Made by a program: the position numbers and the translations under genes
The notes under the pieces: model-generated
The model's database searches: none
The model's input: the letters and a program-made list of their open reading frames with translations, nothing else
What the model was told of the DNA's origin: nothing
Shown: positions 1-6,438 of the stretch, piece after piece
Layout: every line of letters begins with the position of its first letter
How positions within the stretch are numbered: the stretch's first letter is position 1
NCBI GenBank assembly: GCA_016282655.1
Contig: JAEELK010000239.1
Coordinates: forward strand, 1 to 7,209
Length of the DNA stretch: 7,209 nucleotides
Origin: Bacillota bacterium
GTDB taxonomy: Bacteria > Bacillota > Clostridia > Peptostreptococcales > Anaerovoracaceae
Direction of reading: 5' to 3'

Positions 1-1265
1 CCGATCTCGTCCTGACGGCGGTACAGCTTGCCGATGCTGCCGGACTGGTCGTAGTCCACGGAGAAGTACTTCGCCAGATCCTGATAGATCGCCATGGCCT
101 GTTCGGACAGCTTCTTGGACAGCGGCAGAACGGCGGCCTTGAACGGCGCCAGGAACGGGTGCAGATGCATGACGGTGCGGCTGTCGGCCTTGCCGTCCTT
201 GCTGAGGTCTTCCTCGTCGTACGCGTCGCACAGGAACGCCAGCGCCACGCGGTCCGCGCCCAGCGAGGGCTCGATGACGTAGGGCAGATAGCGTTCGTTC
301 GTGACCGGATCGATGTACTCCAGGTTCTGGCCGGAGACTTCCTGATGGCGTCCCAGGTCGTAGTCGGTGCGGTCCGCGATGCCCCACAGTTCGCCCCAGC
401 CGAACGGGAACAGGTATTCGAAGTCCGTCGTCGCGCGGCTGTAGAAGGACAGTTCCTCCTTGGAGTGGTCACGCAGGCGCAGCTTGTCCATGTTCATGCC
501 CAGATCTTCCAGGAACTTTCTGCAGTACTCTTTCCAGTACGCGAACCATTCCAGGTCCGTGCCCGGCTGGCAGAAAAACTCCAGTTCCATCTGCTCGAAT
601 TCGCGGATGCGGAAGATGAAGTTGCCCGGCGTGATCTCGTTGCGGAAGGACTTTCCGATCTGCGCGATGCCGCAGGGCACCTTTTTGCGCGAGGTGCGCT
701 GCACGTTCTTGAAGTTGACGAAGATGCCCTGCGCGGTCTCGGGGCGCAGATAGAGCTCGGACTTGCTGTCTTCCGTGACGCCCTGGAAGGTCTTGAACAT
801 GAGGTTGAACTGCCGGATGCCGGTGAAATCTTCCTTGCCGCAGTCCGGGCACTTCACGTGGTTCTCCTGGATGAAAGCCTCCATCTGCTCGTTGCTCCAG
901 CCGTCCACGGAGCCGCCGAGGTCCATGCCGTGCTCCGCCGCGAAGTCCTCGATGAGCTTGTCCGCACGAAAGCGGGACTTGCAGGCCTTGCAGTCCATGA
1001 GGGGATCCGAGAAGCTGCCGACGTGTCCGGAGGCCACCCAGGTCTGCGGGTTCATGAGGATGGCGGCGTCCAGGCCCACGTTGTACGGGGATTCCTGCAC
1101 GAACTTCTTCCACCAGGCCTTCTTGACGTTGTTCTTGAACTCCACGCCGAGCGGGCCGTAGTCCCAGGAGTTGGCCAGGCCGCCGTAGATCTCGGAGCCC
1201 GGGAAGAGGAAGCCTCTGGCTTTGCAAAGGCTGACGAGCTTGTCCATGGTGAGTTTGCTTTCCAT
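1..1265 (-). CDS. glyQS: Glycyl-tRNA synthetase, single-chain class II type (3' end cut by window edge)
   Basis: Cytoplasmic enzyme that charges tRNA-Gly with glycine using ATP; also annotated glyS. I translated the minus strand from the ATG at 1265-1263. It stays open for 421 codons to the window edge, against about 460 for the family, so only the last ~40 residues are missing. The N-terminus has the family signature [20 protein letters not shown] (19-38). A zinc-site-like insertion follows, with C92/C95 ([12 protein letters not shown]) and C139/C142 (CPDCG). Then come RPETAQGIF (174-182), class II motif 2 with FRNEI (207-211), and motif 3 with GADRVALAF (336-344). The C-terminal anticodon-binding domain begins near 350 and includes [16 protein letters not shown] (406-421). 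A purine-rich GGAAGG lies about 14 nt upstream; ATG at codon 7 is a weaker alternative because homologues begin near the first Met. It is last in the visible operon, 87 bp after the DUF4342 gene. Confidence 0.96.
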   Translation of the reverse strand, partial: MESKLTMDKLVSLCKARGFLFPGSEIYGGLANSWDYGPLGVEFKNNVKKAWWKKFVQESPYNVGLDAAILMNPQTWVASGHVGSFSDPLMDCKACKSRFRADKLIEDFAAEHGMDLGGSVDGWSNEQMEAFIQENHVKCPDCGKEDFTGIRQFNLMFKTFQGVTEDSKSELYLRPETAQGIFVNFKNVQRTSRKKVPCGIAQIGKSFRNEITPGNFIFRIREFEQMELEFFCQPGTDLEWFAYWKEYCRKFLEDLGMNMDKLRLRDHSKEELSFYSRATTDFEYLFPFGWGELWGIADRTDYDLGRHQEVSGQNLEYIDPVTNERYLPYVIEPSLGADRVALAFLCDAYDEEDLSKDGKADSRTVMHLHPFLAPFKAAVLPLSKKLSEQAMAIYQDLAKYFSVDYDQSGSIGKLYRRQDEI

Positions 1266-1311
1266 TTTCTGTTCTGTTTCCTTCCGAATGATTTGTTGAT
1301 CTCTTTTGCCG

Positions 1312-1339
1312 TTCCGCCGCGGCGGAAAAACCGTTTCCG
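1312..1339. repeat. Overlapping inverted repeats upstream of glyQS
   Basis: A perfect 16-bp palindrome, TTCCGCCGCGGCGGAA, occupies 1312-1327. A second inverted repeat, CGGAAA-N5-TTTCCG, occupies 1323-1339 and shares bases with it, so the two RNA hairpins could not form together. Both lie in the 87-bp gap (1266-1352) between the DUF4342 stop and the glyQS start. On the transcribed strand the palindrome is followed by an A-rich run, not a U-run, so it is not a standard intrinsic terminator. A regulatory role is only a possibility. No T-box signature can be seen in this short gap. Confidence 0.4.
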
Positions 1340-1352
1340 GCGCGGGTCCGGC

Positions 1353-2195
1353 CTATTGGCCGCGGTACTCGCAGTCGCTGTCGCAGCAGTCGCAGCTCGT
1401 GAGCCCTTTGCCGCGGTACTCGCAGTCGCTGTCGCAGTGGGCGCAGTCGCCCTCCTTGCGGTAGTCGCAGTCTCTGTCGCAGTCCGAGCAGGAATCGCAG
1501 TCCGAGTTGCAGCAGCCTTCGCAGTCCTCGCAGTGCCCGTCGCACTCGCCGCTGCCGCAGCCGCATTTCGCTTCCCCGGCTGGCGCTTCCTCGCCTTCGT
1601 CTCCGTAGCCGCAGCCGAAGCCGTCGGCGCTGTCCGGATCCATGTCCAGATCCAGATCGAAGTCCGCCCTGGCTTTCGCGATGCCCTCGCCCGCCTTTTC
1701 CTTGACGCTCTGATAGATCTCGCCGCCCTTCACCTTGGCAGCGCCCGCGATGTCGCCGCTCTTTTCGATGACGGCGCTGAAGCCCTCTTTGGCGGAGCCG
1801 GTGATGTCCAGCACGCTGCCGTCCGTCTTGACCAGCTCGAAGGTGCATTTGGTGCCGAAGACCGCGATGAGCCCGGCCACCGCCGCCATGGGCGCGAGGA
1901 CCGTGCCGACGATGCCGACGTTGAGCGGCAGGCTCACGATCTGCTCCTCGCCCTTGCGGACGATGAGTTTGGAAACGTTGCCCTTGTGCAGCGCTTCCTT
2001 GATCTTCTTCAGCAACGCGTTGACCTGCGCCTCGCTCGATTCTTCCTCGTGCAGGCTGCAGCGCTCCTCGATGTAGATGATGGCGTCGACCACGTTGCCG
2101 CCGCTCTGCTCCAGCGCTTCTTTCGCCTCTTTGTAGCTTACGCCGGTGCGGTCTTTGACCAGTTCGATGTTTTCCAATGTGATCTCGATGTCCAT
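1353..2195 (-). CDS. DUF4342 domain protein with N-terminal UBA-like segment and cysteine-rich C-terminal tail
   Basis: Protein of unknown function, 280 residues from the chosen ATG at 2195-2193. Residues ~1-45 (VKDRTGVSYKEAKEALEQSG) resemble the UBA/TS-N helical fold. Residues ~54-123 match my memory of DUF4342: a basic helix, then LIVRKGEEQIVSLPLNVG, then a glycine/alanine-rich hydrophobic stretch (91-114) that could embed in or cross a membrane. A charged region (KEKAGEGIAKARADF) precedes an acidic linker. The last 86 residues hold 19 cysteines, many spaced CxxC or CxxxC, with CDSDCEYRG twice and CDRDCDYR once. That suggests metal binding or a disulfide-rich tail. An AGAAAGGGG ribosome binding site precedes this ATG, while a start 15 codons earlier (2240) would overlap recO. 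It sits 13 bp after recO and 87 bp before glyQS. The family call is from memory; the tail has no function I recognise. Confidence 0.8.
   Translation of the reverse strand: MDIEITLENIELVKDRTGVSYKEAKEALEQSGGNVVDAIIYIEERCSLHEEESSEAQVNALLKKIKEALHKGNVSKLIVRKGEEQIVSLPLNVGIVGTVLAPMAAVAGLIAVFGTKCTFELVKTDGSVLDITGSAKEGFSAVIEKSGDIAGAAKVKGGEIYQSVKEKAGEGIAKARADFDLDLDMDPDSADGFGCGYGDEGEEAPAGEAKCGCGSGECDGHCEDCEGCCNSDCDSCSDCDRDCDYRKEGDCAHCDSDCEYRGKGLTSCDCCDSDCEYRGQ
1359..1482 (-). repeat. Tandem-like direct repeats encoding CDSDCEYR units in the DUF4342 tail
   Basis: A 28-bp segment at 1359-1386 recurs exactly at 1410-1437, offset by 51 bp (17 codons, so in frame). A third, diverged copy at 1458-1482 differs at two of 25 positions. 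On the coding strand they encode CDSDCEYRG (twice) and CDRDCDYR. The region from about 1359 to 1570 is dominated by TGC/GAC codons. The exact identity of the first two copies, including third codon positions, suggests recent duplication within the gene. Confidence 0.85.
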
Positions 2196-2208
2196 AAGCT
2201 GCCCCTTT

Positions 2209-2961
2209 CTATCTGCCCGTTTCCGGGTCCAGCAAAGCACGGCTCTTCAGCCGGCCGATATCCAGGTATGATGCCATCCAGCGGTCCAGGAGCTCCTGCA
2301 GGAGGCGGCAGGCCTCCGCGTCAAGCGCGAATCGCTGCAGGGTATCGAAGGGCTGACGTTCCAGGAACCTCAGCATATCCACTATAGCAAATCTGCCTCC
2401 GTAAAGCAATGCTTCGCTCGCTTTGGCCGCGCAGCTTTCGCAGAGCGCGCCCCCCTCCCGCAGGCTGAAGGCCGCGCGCGGATCGGGCGCGCCGCAGTGC
2501 ACGCAGGCGTCCGTCTGGGGGCCGGAGCCGCTCGCGGCGACGGCCTTGGCCTGATAGGCCAGGCCGAGCGTGCGATAATCCCTTTTCCGCTGCTCCAGGG
2601 CGCTCAAAAATGCGGTCAGATCGCCAAAGAGCTGCTCCGCCGGCGCTTCCTCCGGCAGGATCTTATCCGTCAGCTCCAGGGCAAAACAGGCTTCCGCGTA
2701 CTTGTCCGGATCCTGTCCGATGCCGTAGTGGCTGCGGATGACCTCCCCGCCGTCGAGATAGTAATTGTTCCGCAGCTGGCGGATCTGATAGCGCCCGTAG
2801 GTAAAGGGCTGCAGAAGAAGCGCGGACTTGCCCTTTCCCTTCTCGCTCAGACGGGTGCCCGCGCTGATCTTTCCATGTTCTTTTGTGAAGAGCAGCAGCA
2901 TGCGGCGTCCTTCCAGGATCTTGATCTGCCGCAGCACCACCGCTTCCGTGTTTCCGAACAC
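2209..2961 (-). CDS. recO: DNA repair protein RecO
   Basis: Recombination mediator that acts with RecR/RecF to load RecA on SSB-coated single-stranded DNA and to anneal strands. The protein has 250 residues, a normal length. The N-terminal OB-fold reads EAVVLRQIKILEGRRMLLLFTKEHGKISA in outline (about 6-34), followed by the family hallmark ALLLQPFTYGRYQI (about 47-60). The C-terminal helical domain carries a four-cysteine zinc site, C153-x2-C156 and C174-x2-C177 (CVHCGAPD and CESC). The start is GTG at 2961-2959 with a moderate GGAAG 4 nt upstream and GGGGAG further up; no in-frame ATG lies closer, and the N-terminus aligns with family expectation. It lies 67 bp after era and 13 bp before the DUF4342 gene, ending in TAG. 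era-recO-glyRS is a common Bacillota order. Confidence 0.95.
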   Translation of the reverse strand: MFGNTEAVVLRQIKILEGRRMLLLFTKEHGKISAGTRLSEKGKGKSALLLQPFTYGRYQIRQLRNNYYLDGGEVIRSHYGIGQDPDKYAEACFALELTDKILPEEAPAEQLFGDLTAFLSALEQRKRDYRTLGLAYQAKAVAASGSGPQTDACVHCGAPDPRAAFSLREGGALCESCAAKASEALLYGGRFAIVDMLRFLERQPFDTLQRFALDAEACRLLQELLDRWMASYLDIGRLKSRALLDPETGR

Positions 2962-2986
2962 CGCTCTTCCGTTCTCCCCGCGTCCC

Positions 2987-3010
2987 GCCCGGAAGGGGTC
3001 TTCCCCGGGC
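2987..3010. repeat. Inverted repeat between era and recO
   Basis: GCCCGG at one end pairs with CCGGGC at the other across 12 nt, and a bulged inner stem GGAAG/CTTCC is also possible. It occupies most of the 67-bp era-recO gap. No U-run follows on the transcribed strand, so it is unlikely to be a complete terminator. It could be an RNA processing or partial attenuation site, or chance in GC-rich sequence. Confidence 0.4.
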
Positions 3011-3028
3011 CAATGCTCTTGCCTGATA

Positions 3029-3925
3029 TCACTTGTCCGGCTTATAACCGAAATTGCTTATGGCCAATTCGCTGTCACGCCAGTTTTCTTTCACTTTCAC
3101 GAAGAGTTCCAGGAAGACCTTGCAGCCCAGCAGGCCTTCGATCTCCATGCGCGCGGCCTTGCCGATGCCCTTCAGCTTCTTGCCTTCCTTGCCGATGATG
3201 ATCCCCTTGTGCGATTTCTTTTCGCAGTAGAGGACCGCGCCGATGCGGATCAGCTTCTCCCCTTCCTCGAAGGATTCGATCTCGACCGCCACGCCGTGCG
3301 GCACCTCCTCCTGCAGGTAGAGCAGCGCCTTCTCGCGGATGATCTCGCTGACCAGGAAGCGCTCCGGATGGTCCGTGACCATGTCCGCGGGAAAGAACAT
3401 GGGGCCCTCCTCCGCGGTCTGTACGAGCTTCTCCAGCAGTTCCGGCACGTGGGTACCGTCCTTGGCGGAGATGCCCAGCACCTCGCGGAAGACGCCCGTG
3501 GCTTCATATTCGTCGAACATGGCGCGGAAGGGTTCCGGATCCAGCTTGTCGATCTTGTTGATGAGCAGATAGGACGGCGTCTCCGTCTGGGCCAGCAGAT
3601 CCACGATGCGCTGATTGCCTGTGCCTTCCAGGGGACTGTCCACCAGGAAGAGGATGGCGTCCACCTCCTTGATGGTGGAGAGCGCCATCTCCGTCATATA
3701 TGCGCCCAGCTTGTTCCTGGGGTTGTGGATGCCCGGCGTGTCGATGAAGACCAGCTGGCAGTCCGTGTCCTTGCCCTCCGCGCGGGTGTAGATGCCGCGG
3801 ATGCTGTTGCGCGTGGTCTGGGGCTTGTCGCTGGTGATGGCGATCTTCTCCCCGAGGATCTGGTTCAAAAGCGTGGATTTTCCCACGTTGGGACGGCCGA
3901 TGATGCCGATGAATGCGGATCTCAT
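3029..3925 (-). CDS. era: GTPase Era
   Basis: Essential ribosome-assembly GTPase that binds the 3' end of 16S rRNA and helps mature the 30S subunit; it also associates with the membrane. The protein is 298 residues, the usual size. The TrmE-Era GTPase domain shows G1 GRPNVGKST (10-18), switch-region PQTTRNSIRG (35-44), G3 DTPG (62-65), G4 NKID (123-126) and G5 SAK (153-155). The C-terminal KH domain has the binding loop GIIIGKEGKKLKGIG with GKEG at 245-248, then the conserved end VKVKENWRDSE. ATG at 3925-3923 follows an excellent AAAAGGAG ribosome binding site. The gene starts 15 bp after the ybeY-cdd stop, so the two are probably cotranscribed and translationally linked. Era and YbeY both act on 16S rRNA maturation, which fits their adjacency. 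Confidence 0.98.
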   Translation of the reverse strand: MRSAFIGIIGRPNVGKSTLLNQILGEKIAITSDKPQTTRNSIRGIYTRAEGKDTDCQLVFIDTPGIHNPRNKLGAYMTEMALSTIKEVDAILFLVDSPLEGTGNQRIVDLLAQTETPSYLLINKIDKLDPEPFRAMFDEYEATGVFREVLGISAKDGTHVPELLEKLVQTAEEGPMFFPADMVTDHPERFLVSEIIREKALLYLQEEVPHGVAVEIESFEEGEKLIRIGAVLYCEKKSHKGIIIGKEGKKLKGIGKAARMEIEGLLGCKVFLELFVKVKENWRDSELAISNFGYKPDK

Positions 3926-3940
3926 GGATGCTCCTTTTCG

Positions 3941-4819
3941 TTAGAGGGTGAAGGTCTTCGGCAGCAGTTCGGAGAGCGGATGGCATTCCAGGTGCGCCGC
4001 GTCCGGGCCGCTGATGACGGAAAGATCCGTGCCGAACTCCGCCAGGAACTGCCGGCAGGCGCCGCAGGGCCAGGCGTCTCCTTTGGGGGACGCGACCGCG
4101 ATGGCCCGGAACTTCCGTTCCCCCTCCGAGACGGCCTTCAGACAGGCGCAGCGCTCCGCGCAGATGCCGACGTTGTAGCAGGCGTTCTCCACGTTGCAGC
4201 CGGTATAGACCCTGCCGCTCTCGCCGAGCAGCGCCGCTCCCACAGGAAAGTGCGAATACGGAGAATAGCTTTGCTCCGCGGCCGCGAGCGCCGCCGCGTA
4301 AAGGCGGTGCATGTTCGCGCCGGCCGCGTCTTCTTGCTCCGGCGCGTCCTTCCGCAGGAGGCGCATGCGCTCCATCACCTCTTCTTCCACGGCGCGCATC
4401 GCCGCCTTGTCCGCCTCGTTCATGTGATCGTAGCCGAGCAGATGGAAGATGCTGTGCACGAAGAGATAGACGATCTCGCGCTCAAGGCTGTGGCCGTATT
4501 CCTCGGCCTGCTGCTTGGCCTTCTCCAGGCAGAGCACCACGTCTCCCAGCAGGATCTCTTCTTCGTCTCCGAGCGGCTGCGCGCGCAGCTCGTCCAGATC
4601 GGCGAACTGCGGAAAGGAGAGCACGTCCGTGACGCTGTCGTTCTCCCGGTATTCGCGGTTCAGACGGCGGATCTCCTCCGGCTCCACGAAGCTCAGAGAG
4701 ACCGCGCAGCGCGCGGGATCCAGGCCTTCCAGGGCGGCGCAGAACGTGGCCGCGCAGAGCAGCTGCCCGCGCAGGGGCTCTTCCAGCTGATGTCCGTCTT
4801 CTTCCAGGTAAAACTTCAT
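3941..4819 (-). CDS. ybeY-cdd: Fusion protein: endoribonuclease YbeY + cytidine deaminase
   Basis: One 292-residue frame contains two complete enzymes. Residues 1-~155 are YbeY, the metal-dependent RNase used in 16S rRNA 3'-end maturation and ribosome quality control: LNREYRENDSVTDVLSFP (53-70), GD at 92-93, and the metal-binding HSIFHLLGYDH with H122, H126 and H132. After a linker (~156-169), residues 170-292 are a CMP/dCMP-type cytidine deaminase, which converts cytidine and deoxycytidine to uridines in pyrimidine salvage: YSPYSHFPVGAAL, TGCNVENACYNVGICAERCA with C220 and catalytic E222, and PCGACRQFLAEF with C252 and C255. All zinc and catalytic residues are kept in both halves. The ATG at 4819 abuts the phoH TAG and has AGGAAGGAG 8 nt upstream. 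Met170 (4312-4310) lacks a nearby ribosome binding site, so separate Cdd synthesis is unlikely. In relatives these are separate genes, often with dgkA between them. Confidence 0.95.
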   Translation of the reverse strand: MKFYLEEDGHQLEEPLRGQLLCAATFCAALEGLDPARCAVSLSFVEPEEIRRLNREYRENDSVTDVLSFPQFADLDELRAQPLGDEEEILLGDVVLCLEKAKQQAEEYGHSLEREIVYLFVHSIFHLLGYDHMNEADKAAMRAVEEEVMERMRLLRKDAPEQEDAAGANMHRLYAAALAAAEQSYSPYSHFPVGAALLGESGRVYTGCNVENACYNVGICAERCACLKAVSEGERKFRAIAVASPKGDAWPCGACRQFLAEFGTDLSVISGPDAAHLECHPLSELLPKTFTL

Positions 4820-5806
4820 CTATTCTTCTCCTTCCTGCCCGCCGTTCTCCTCCGCCGGATGCGCGTGTTCGTAGGCGTCATACGCCTTGATGATGCGCCT
4901 TACGAGCGAATGGCGCACCACGTCGGCCTCCTTCAGGAAGCTGAAGGACACGCCCTCCACGTTCTGCAGGACGCGCACGGCGTCCATGAGGCCGGAGGCC
5001 TTGCCGCGCGGAAGGTCGATCTGCGTGATGTCGCCGGTGATGACCGCCTTGGAGCCGAAGCCCATGCGGGTCAGGAACATCTTCATCTGCTCTCTGGTGG
5101 TGTTCTGCGCCTCATCCAGGATGATGAAGGAATTGTCCAGCGTCCGGCCGCGCATGTAGGCGAGCGGGACCACCTCGATGGCCTCGCGCTCCTTCAGGCG
5201 GAGGGCCGCCTCACGGCCCAGGATGTCGTAAAGCGCGTCGTAGAGCGGTCTGAGATAGGGATCCACCTTCTCCTGCAGGTCGCCCGGCAGAAAGCCGAGG
5301 CGCTCCCCCGCTTCCACCGCGGGACGCGCCAGGATGATCTTCTCCACCTCTTTGTTCTTGAAGGCGTGCACGGCCATGGCCACGGCGATGTAGGTCTTTC
5401 CGGTGCCCGCCGGGCCGATGCCGAAGCTGAGGTCGTGCTCCCGGATGGCGCGCACGTAGCCGGTCTGCCCCATGGTCTTGGGGCGCAGCGGCTTGCCCTT
5501 GTACGTGAAGCAGATGACGTCCTTGTTGACGTTGCTCTCCCGATAGGAAAGGTCCTGGTCCACCAGGCTGATCACGTAGCCCACCTTCTGCTCGTCCAGC
5601 GGCTCTCCGCTGTCCACGATGGCAAAGAGCTCCCGCAGCGCGGACGCGGTCTTTTCCGCCTTTCCGCCGCCGATGAGCAGGTTGTTGTCCCGCTGCACGA
5701 TGCGGCTGCCGTAGTGCGTTTCCAGCAGCTTTCGGTTGACGTCCAGGATGCCGAACACGGCTTCCACGTTCTGTCCCGCCTCGATGGGGACGCGGATCTC
5801 TTCCAC
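4820..5806 (-). CDS. phoH: PhoH-family ATPase (PhoH-like protein, YqfO/YbeZ type)
   Basis: Cytoplasmic P-loop ATPase of the PhoH family, thought to act in RNA metabolism and commonly encoded beside ybeY. From the GTG at 5806 it is 328 residues, close to the family's ~320. In this numbering an N-terminal KH-like region (about 12-70) precedes Walker A GPAGTGKT (131-138) and LARPAVEAGERLGFLPGD (159-176). Then come YMRGRTL (217-223), Walker B FIILDEAQNTT (227-237), and TGDITQIDLPRG (257-268). The frame extends to an ATG at 5947, but that extension would run through the terminator at 5902-5937, so I reject it. TTG at 5821, with AAAGGAG 11 nt upstream, is the main rival to the GTG at 5806, which has GGAG 9 nt upstream. 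The acidic C-terminus ends in TAG directly abutting the ybeY-cdd ATG. No clear promoter is seen upstream. Confidence 0.93.
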   Translation of the reverse strand: MEEIRVPIEAGQNVEAVFGILDVNRKLLETHYGSRIVQRDNNLLIGGGKAEKTASALRELFAIVDSGEPLDEQKVGYVISLVDQDLSYRESNVNKDVICFTYKGKPLRPKTMGQTGYVRAIREHDLSFGIGPAGTGKTYIAVAMAVHAFKNKEVEKIILARPAVEAGERLGFLPGDLQEKVDPYLRPLYDALYDILGREAALRLKEREAIEVVPLAYMRGRTLDNSFIILDEAQNTTREQMKMFLTRMGFGSKAVITGDITQIDLPRGKASGLMDAVRVLQNVEGVSFSFLKEADVVRHSLVRRIIKAYDAYEHAHPAEENGGQEGEE

Positions 5807-5832
5807 GAAAAACGGCTCCAAAAAGACTCTTT

Positions 5833-5851
5833 CTCCTTTCTCTTGCAAGAG
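5833..5851 (-). promoter_or_regulatory. phoH ribosome binding site with adjoining 12-bp palindrome
   Basis: AAAGGAG occupies 5839-5833 on the minus strand, 11 nt before a possible TTG start at 5821. Immediately upstream is the perfect palindrome CTCTTGCAAGAG (5840-5851). It could be an operator half-site pair or a small RNA stem, but I recognise no known regulator motif. The wider leader at 5840-5900 is GC-rich with no TATAAT-like element. Confidence 0.4.
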
Positions 5852-5901
5852 GGGCGCGGCGCGCCTTCGTTCGGGCAGGCGCTCCGCCGCGCGCGGGTTT
5901 G

Positions 5902-5937
5902 AAAAAAGAGCTGCTTTCGCGGGACGAAAACAGCTCT
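5902..5937 (-). terminator. Intrinsic (rho-independent) terminator after yqeY, probably bidirectional
   Basis: On the minus strand a 13-bp stem starting AGAGCTG and ending CAGCTCT closes a 5-nt TCCCG loop, with only one G-U wobble. It is followed by a run of T (5906-5902, plus the last stem T). It begins 19 nt after the yqeY stop codon. On the plus strand the same stem is followed by GTTTTT (5938-5943), so it may work both ways. It separates the rpsU-yqeY unit from phoH and argues against the long upstream start for phoH. Confidence 0.92.
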
Positions 5938-5956
5938 GTTTTTGCATGTTCGGAGA

Positions 5957-6412
5957 TCAGGAAAGAAACTGATCCACCATTTTCTTGACCAGACCGCCGT
6001 CTGCGAGTCCTTTGACCTTCGGCATGACGGCGCCCATGAGCTTGCCCATGGCTGCCTTGCCGCCTCCGGCCGCGAGGCCCAGCTCTTCGGCTGTGCTCCG
6101 CACGATCTCCAGCAGTTTTTCTTCCGAAAGCTGCTCCGGGAGATACTCGTTCAGGATGGCGATCTCGCTGTTGTAGGACGCCAGCAGGTCTTCCCGGCCT
6201 GCCTTCTCGAAATCCGCGAGGGCATCTTTTCGCATTTTGACTTGTTTGCTGAGGATGGCCACCACGCCGGCGTCGTCGAGCTCTTCTCTGTGATCCACTT
6301 CGTATTGCTTGATCGCCGCTCTCGCAAAGCTGATGGTGTTCTTGCGGACTTCGTCCTTGGCCTTCATGGCCGCCTTGAAGTCCTCCGCCAATCTCTCTTT
6401 CAGGGTAGGCAT
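5957..6412 (-). CDS. yqeY: GatB/YqeY domain protein
   Basis: Protein of 151 residues, matching the ~148-residue YqeY family. It resembles the C-terminal tRNA-binding tail domain of GatB, the amidotransferase subunit that makes Gln-tRNA or Asn-tRNA. The free-standing protein's role is not settled; a link to tRNA is inferred from homology. The N-terminal helical part reads LKERLAEDFKAAMKAKDEVRKNTISFARAAIKQYEVD (about 4-40). It continues with a lysine-rich VKMRKDALADFEKAGREDL (about 58-76). The three-helix C-terminal domain contains YLPEQLSEEKLLEIV (about 90-104) and GKLMGAVMPKVKGLADGGLV (about 123-142). ATG at 6412-6410 has GAGGTG 5 nt upstream. It follows rpsU by 26 bp, the usual partner order, and ends in TGA just before a strong terminator. 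Confidence 0.94.
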   Translation of the reverse strand: MPTLKERLAEDFKAAMKAKDEVRKNTISFARAAIKQYEVDHREELDDAGVVAILSKQVKMRKDALADFEKAGREDLLASYNSEIAILNEYLPEQLSEEKLLEIVRSTAEELGLAAGGGKAAMGKLMGAVMPKVKGLADGGLVKKMVDQFLS

Positions 6413-6438
6413 ACGCTCACCTCTATTTCAGTACGGGA

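Noticed and set aside
1266..1352. T-box riboswitch controlling glyQS
   Set aside because: The gap is too short for a T-box, and I see no T-box consensus or terminator with a U-run.
1359..1482. CRISPR-like repeats
   Set aside because: The repeats are in frame, encode cysteine-rich peptide units, and have no uniform unique spacers or repeat palindromes.
469..1848. 459-codon minus-strand frame across the DUF4342 gene and glyQS
   Set aside because: It is out of frame with both real genes and gives R/G/Q-rich translation typical of a frame shadow.
2196..2240. Upstream start for the DUF4342 protein at 2240
   Set aside because: It overlaps the end of recO, while the ATG at 2195 has an AGAAAGGGG ribosome binding site and begins the conserved domain.
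159..2387. 742-codon plus-strand open frame
   Set aside because: It lies antisense to glyQS, the DUF4342 gene and recO, which have clear family motifs. Its translation is low-complexity (A/V/L/R-rich) and has no family signature. Long antisense frames are expected in GC-rich genes.
2828..5902. 1024-codon plus-strand open frame
   Set aside because: It is antisense to era, ybeY-cdd and phoH, with biased composition (H, L, A, R) and no recognisable domain.
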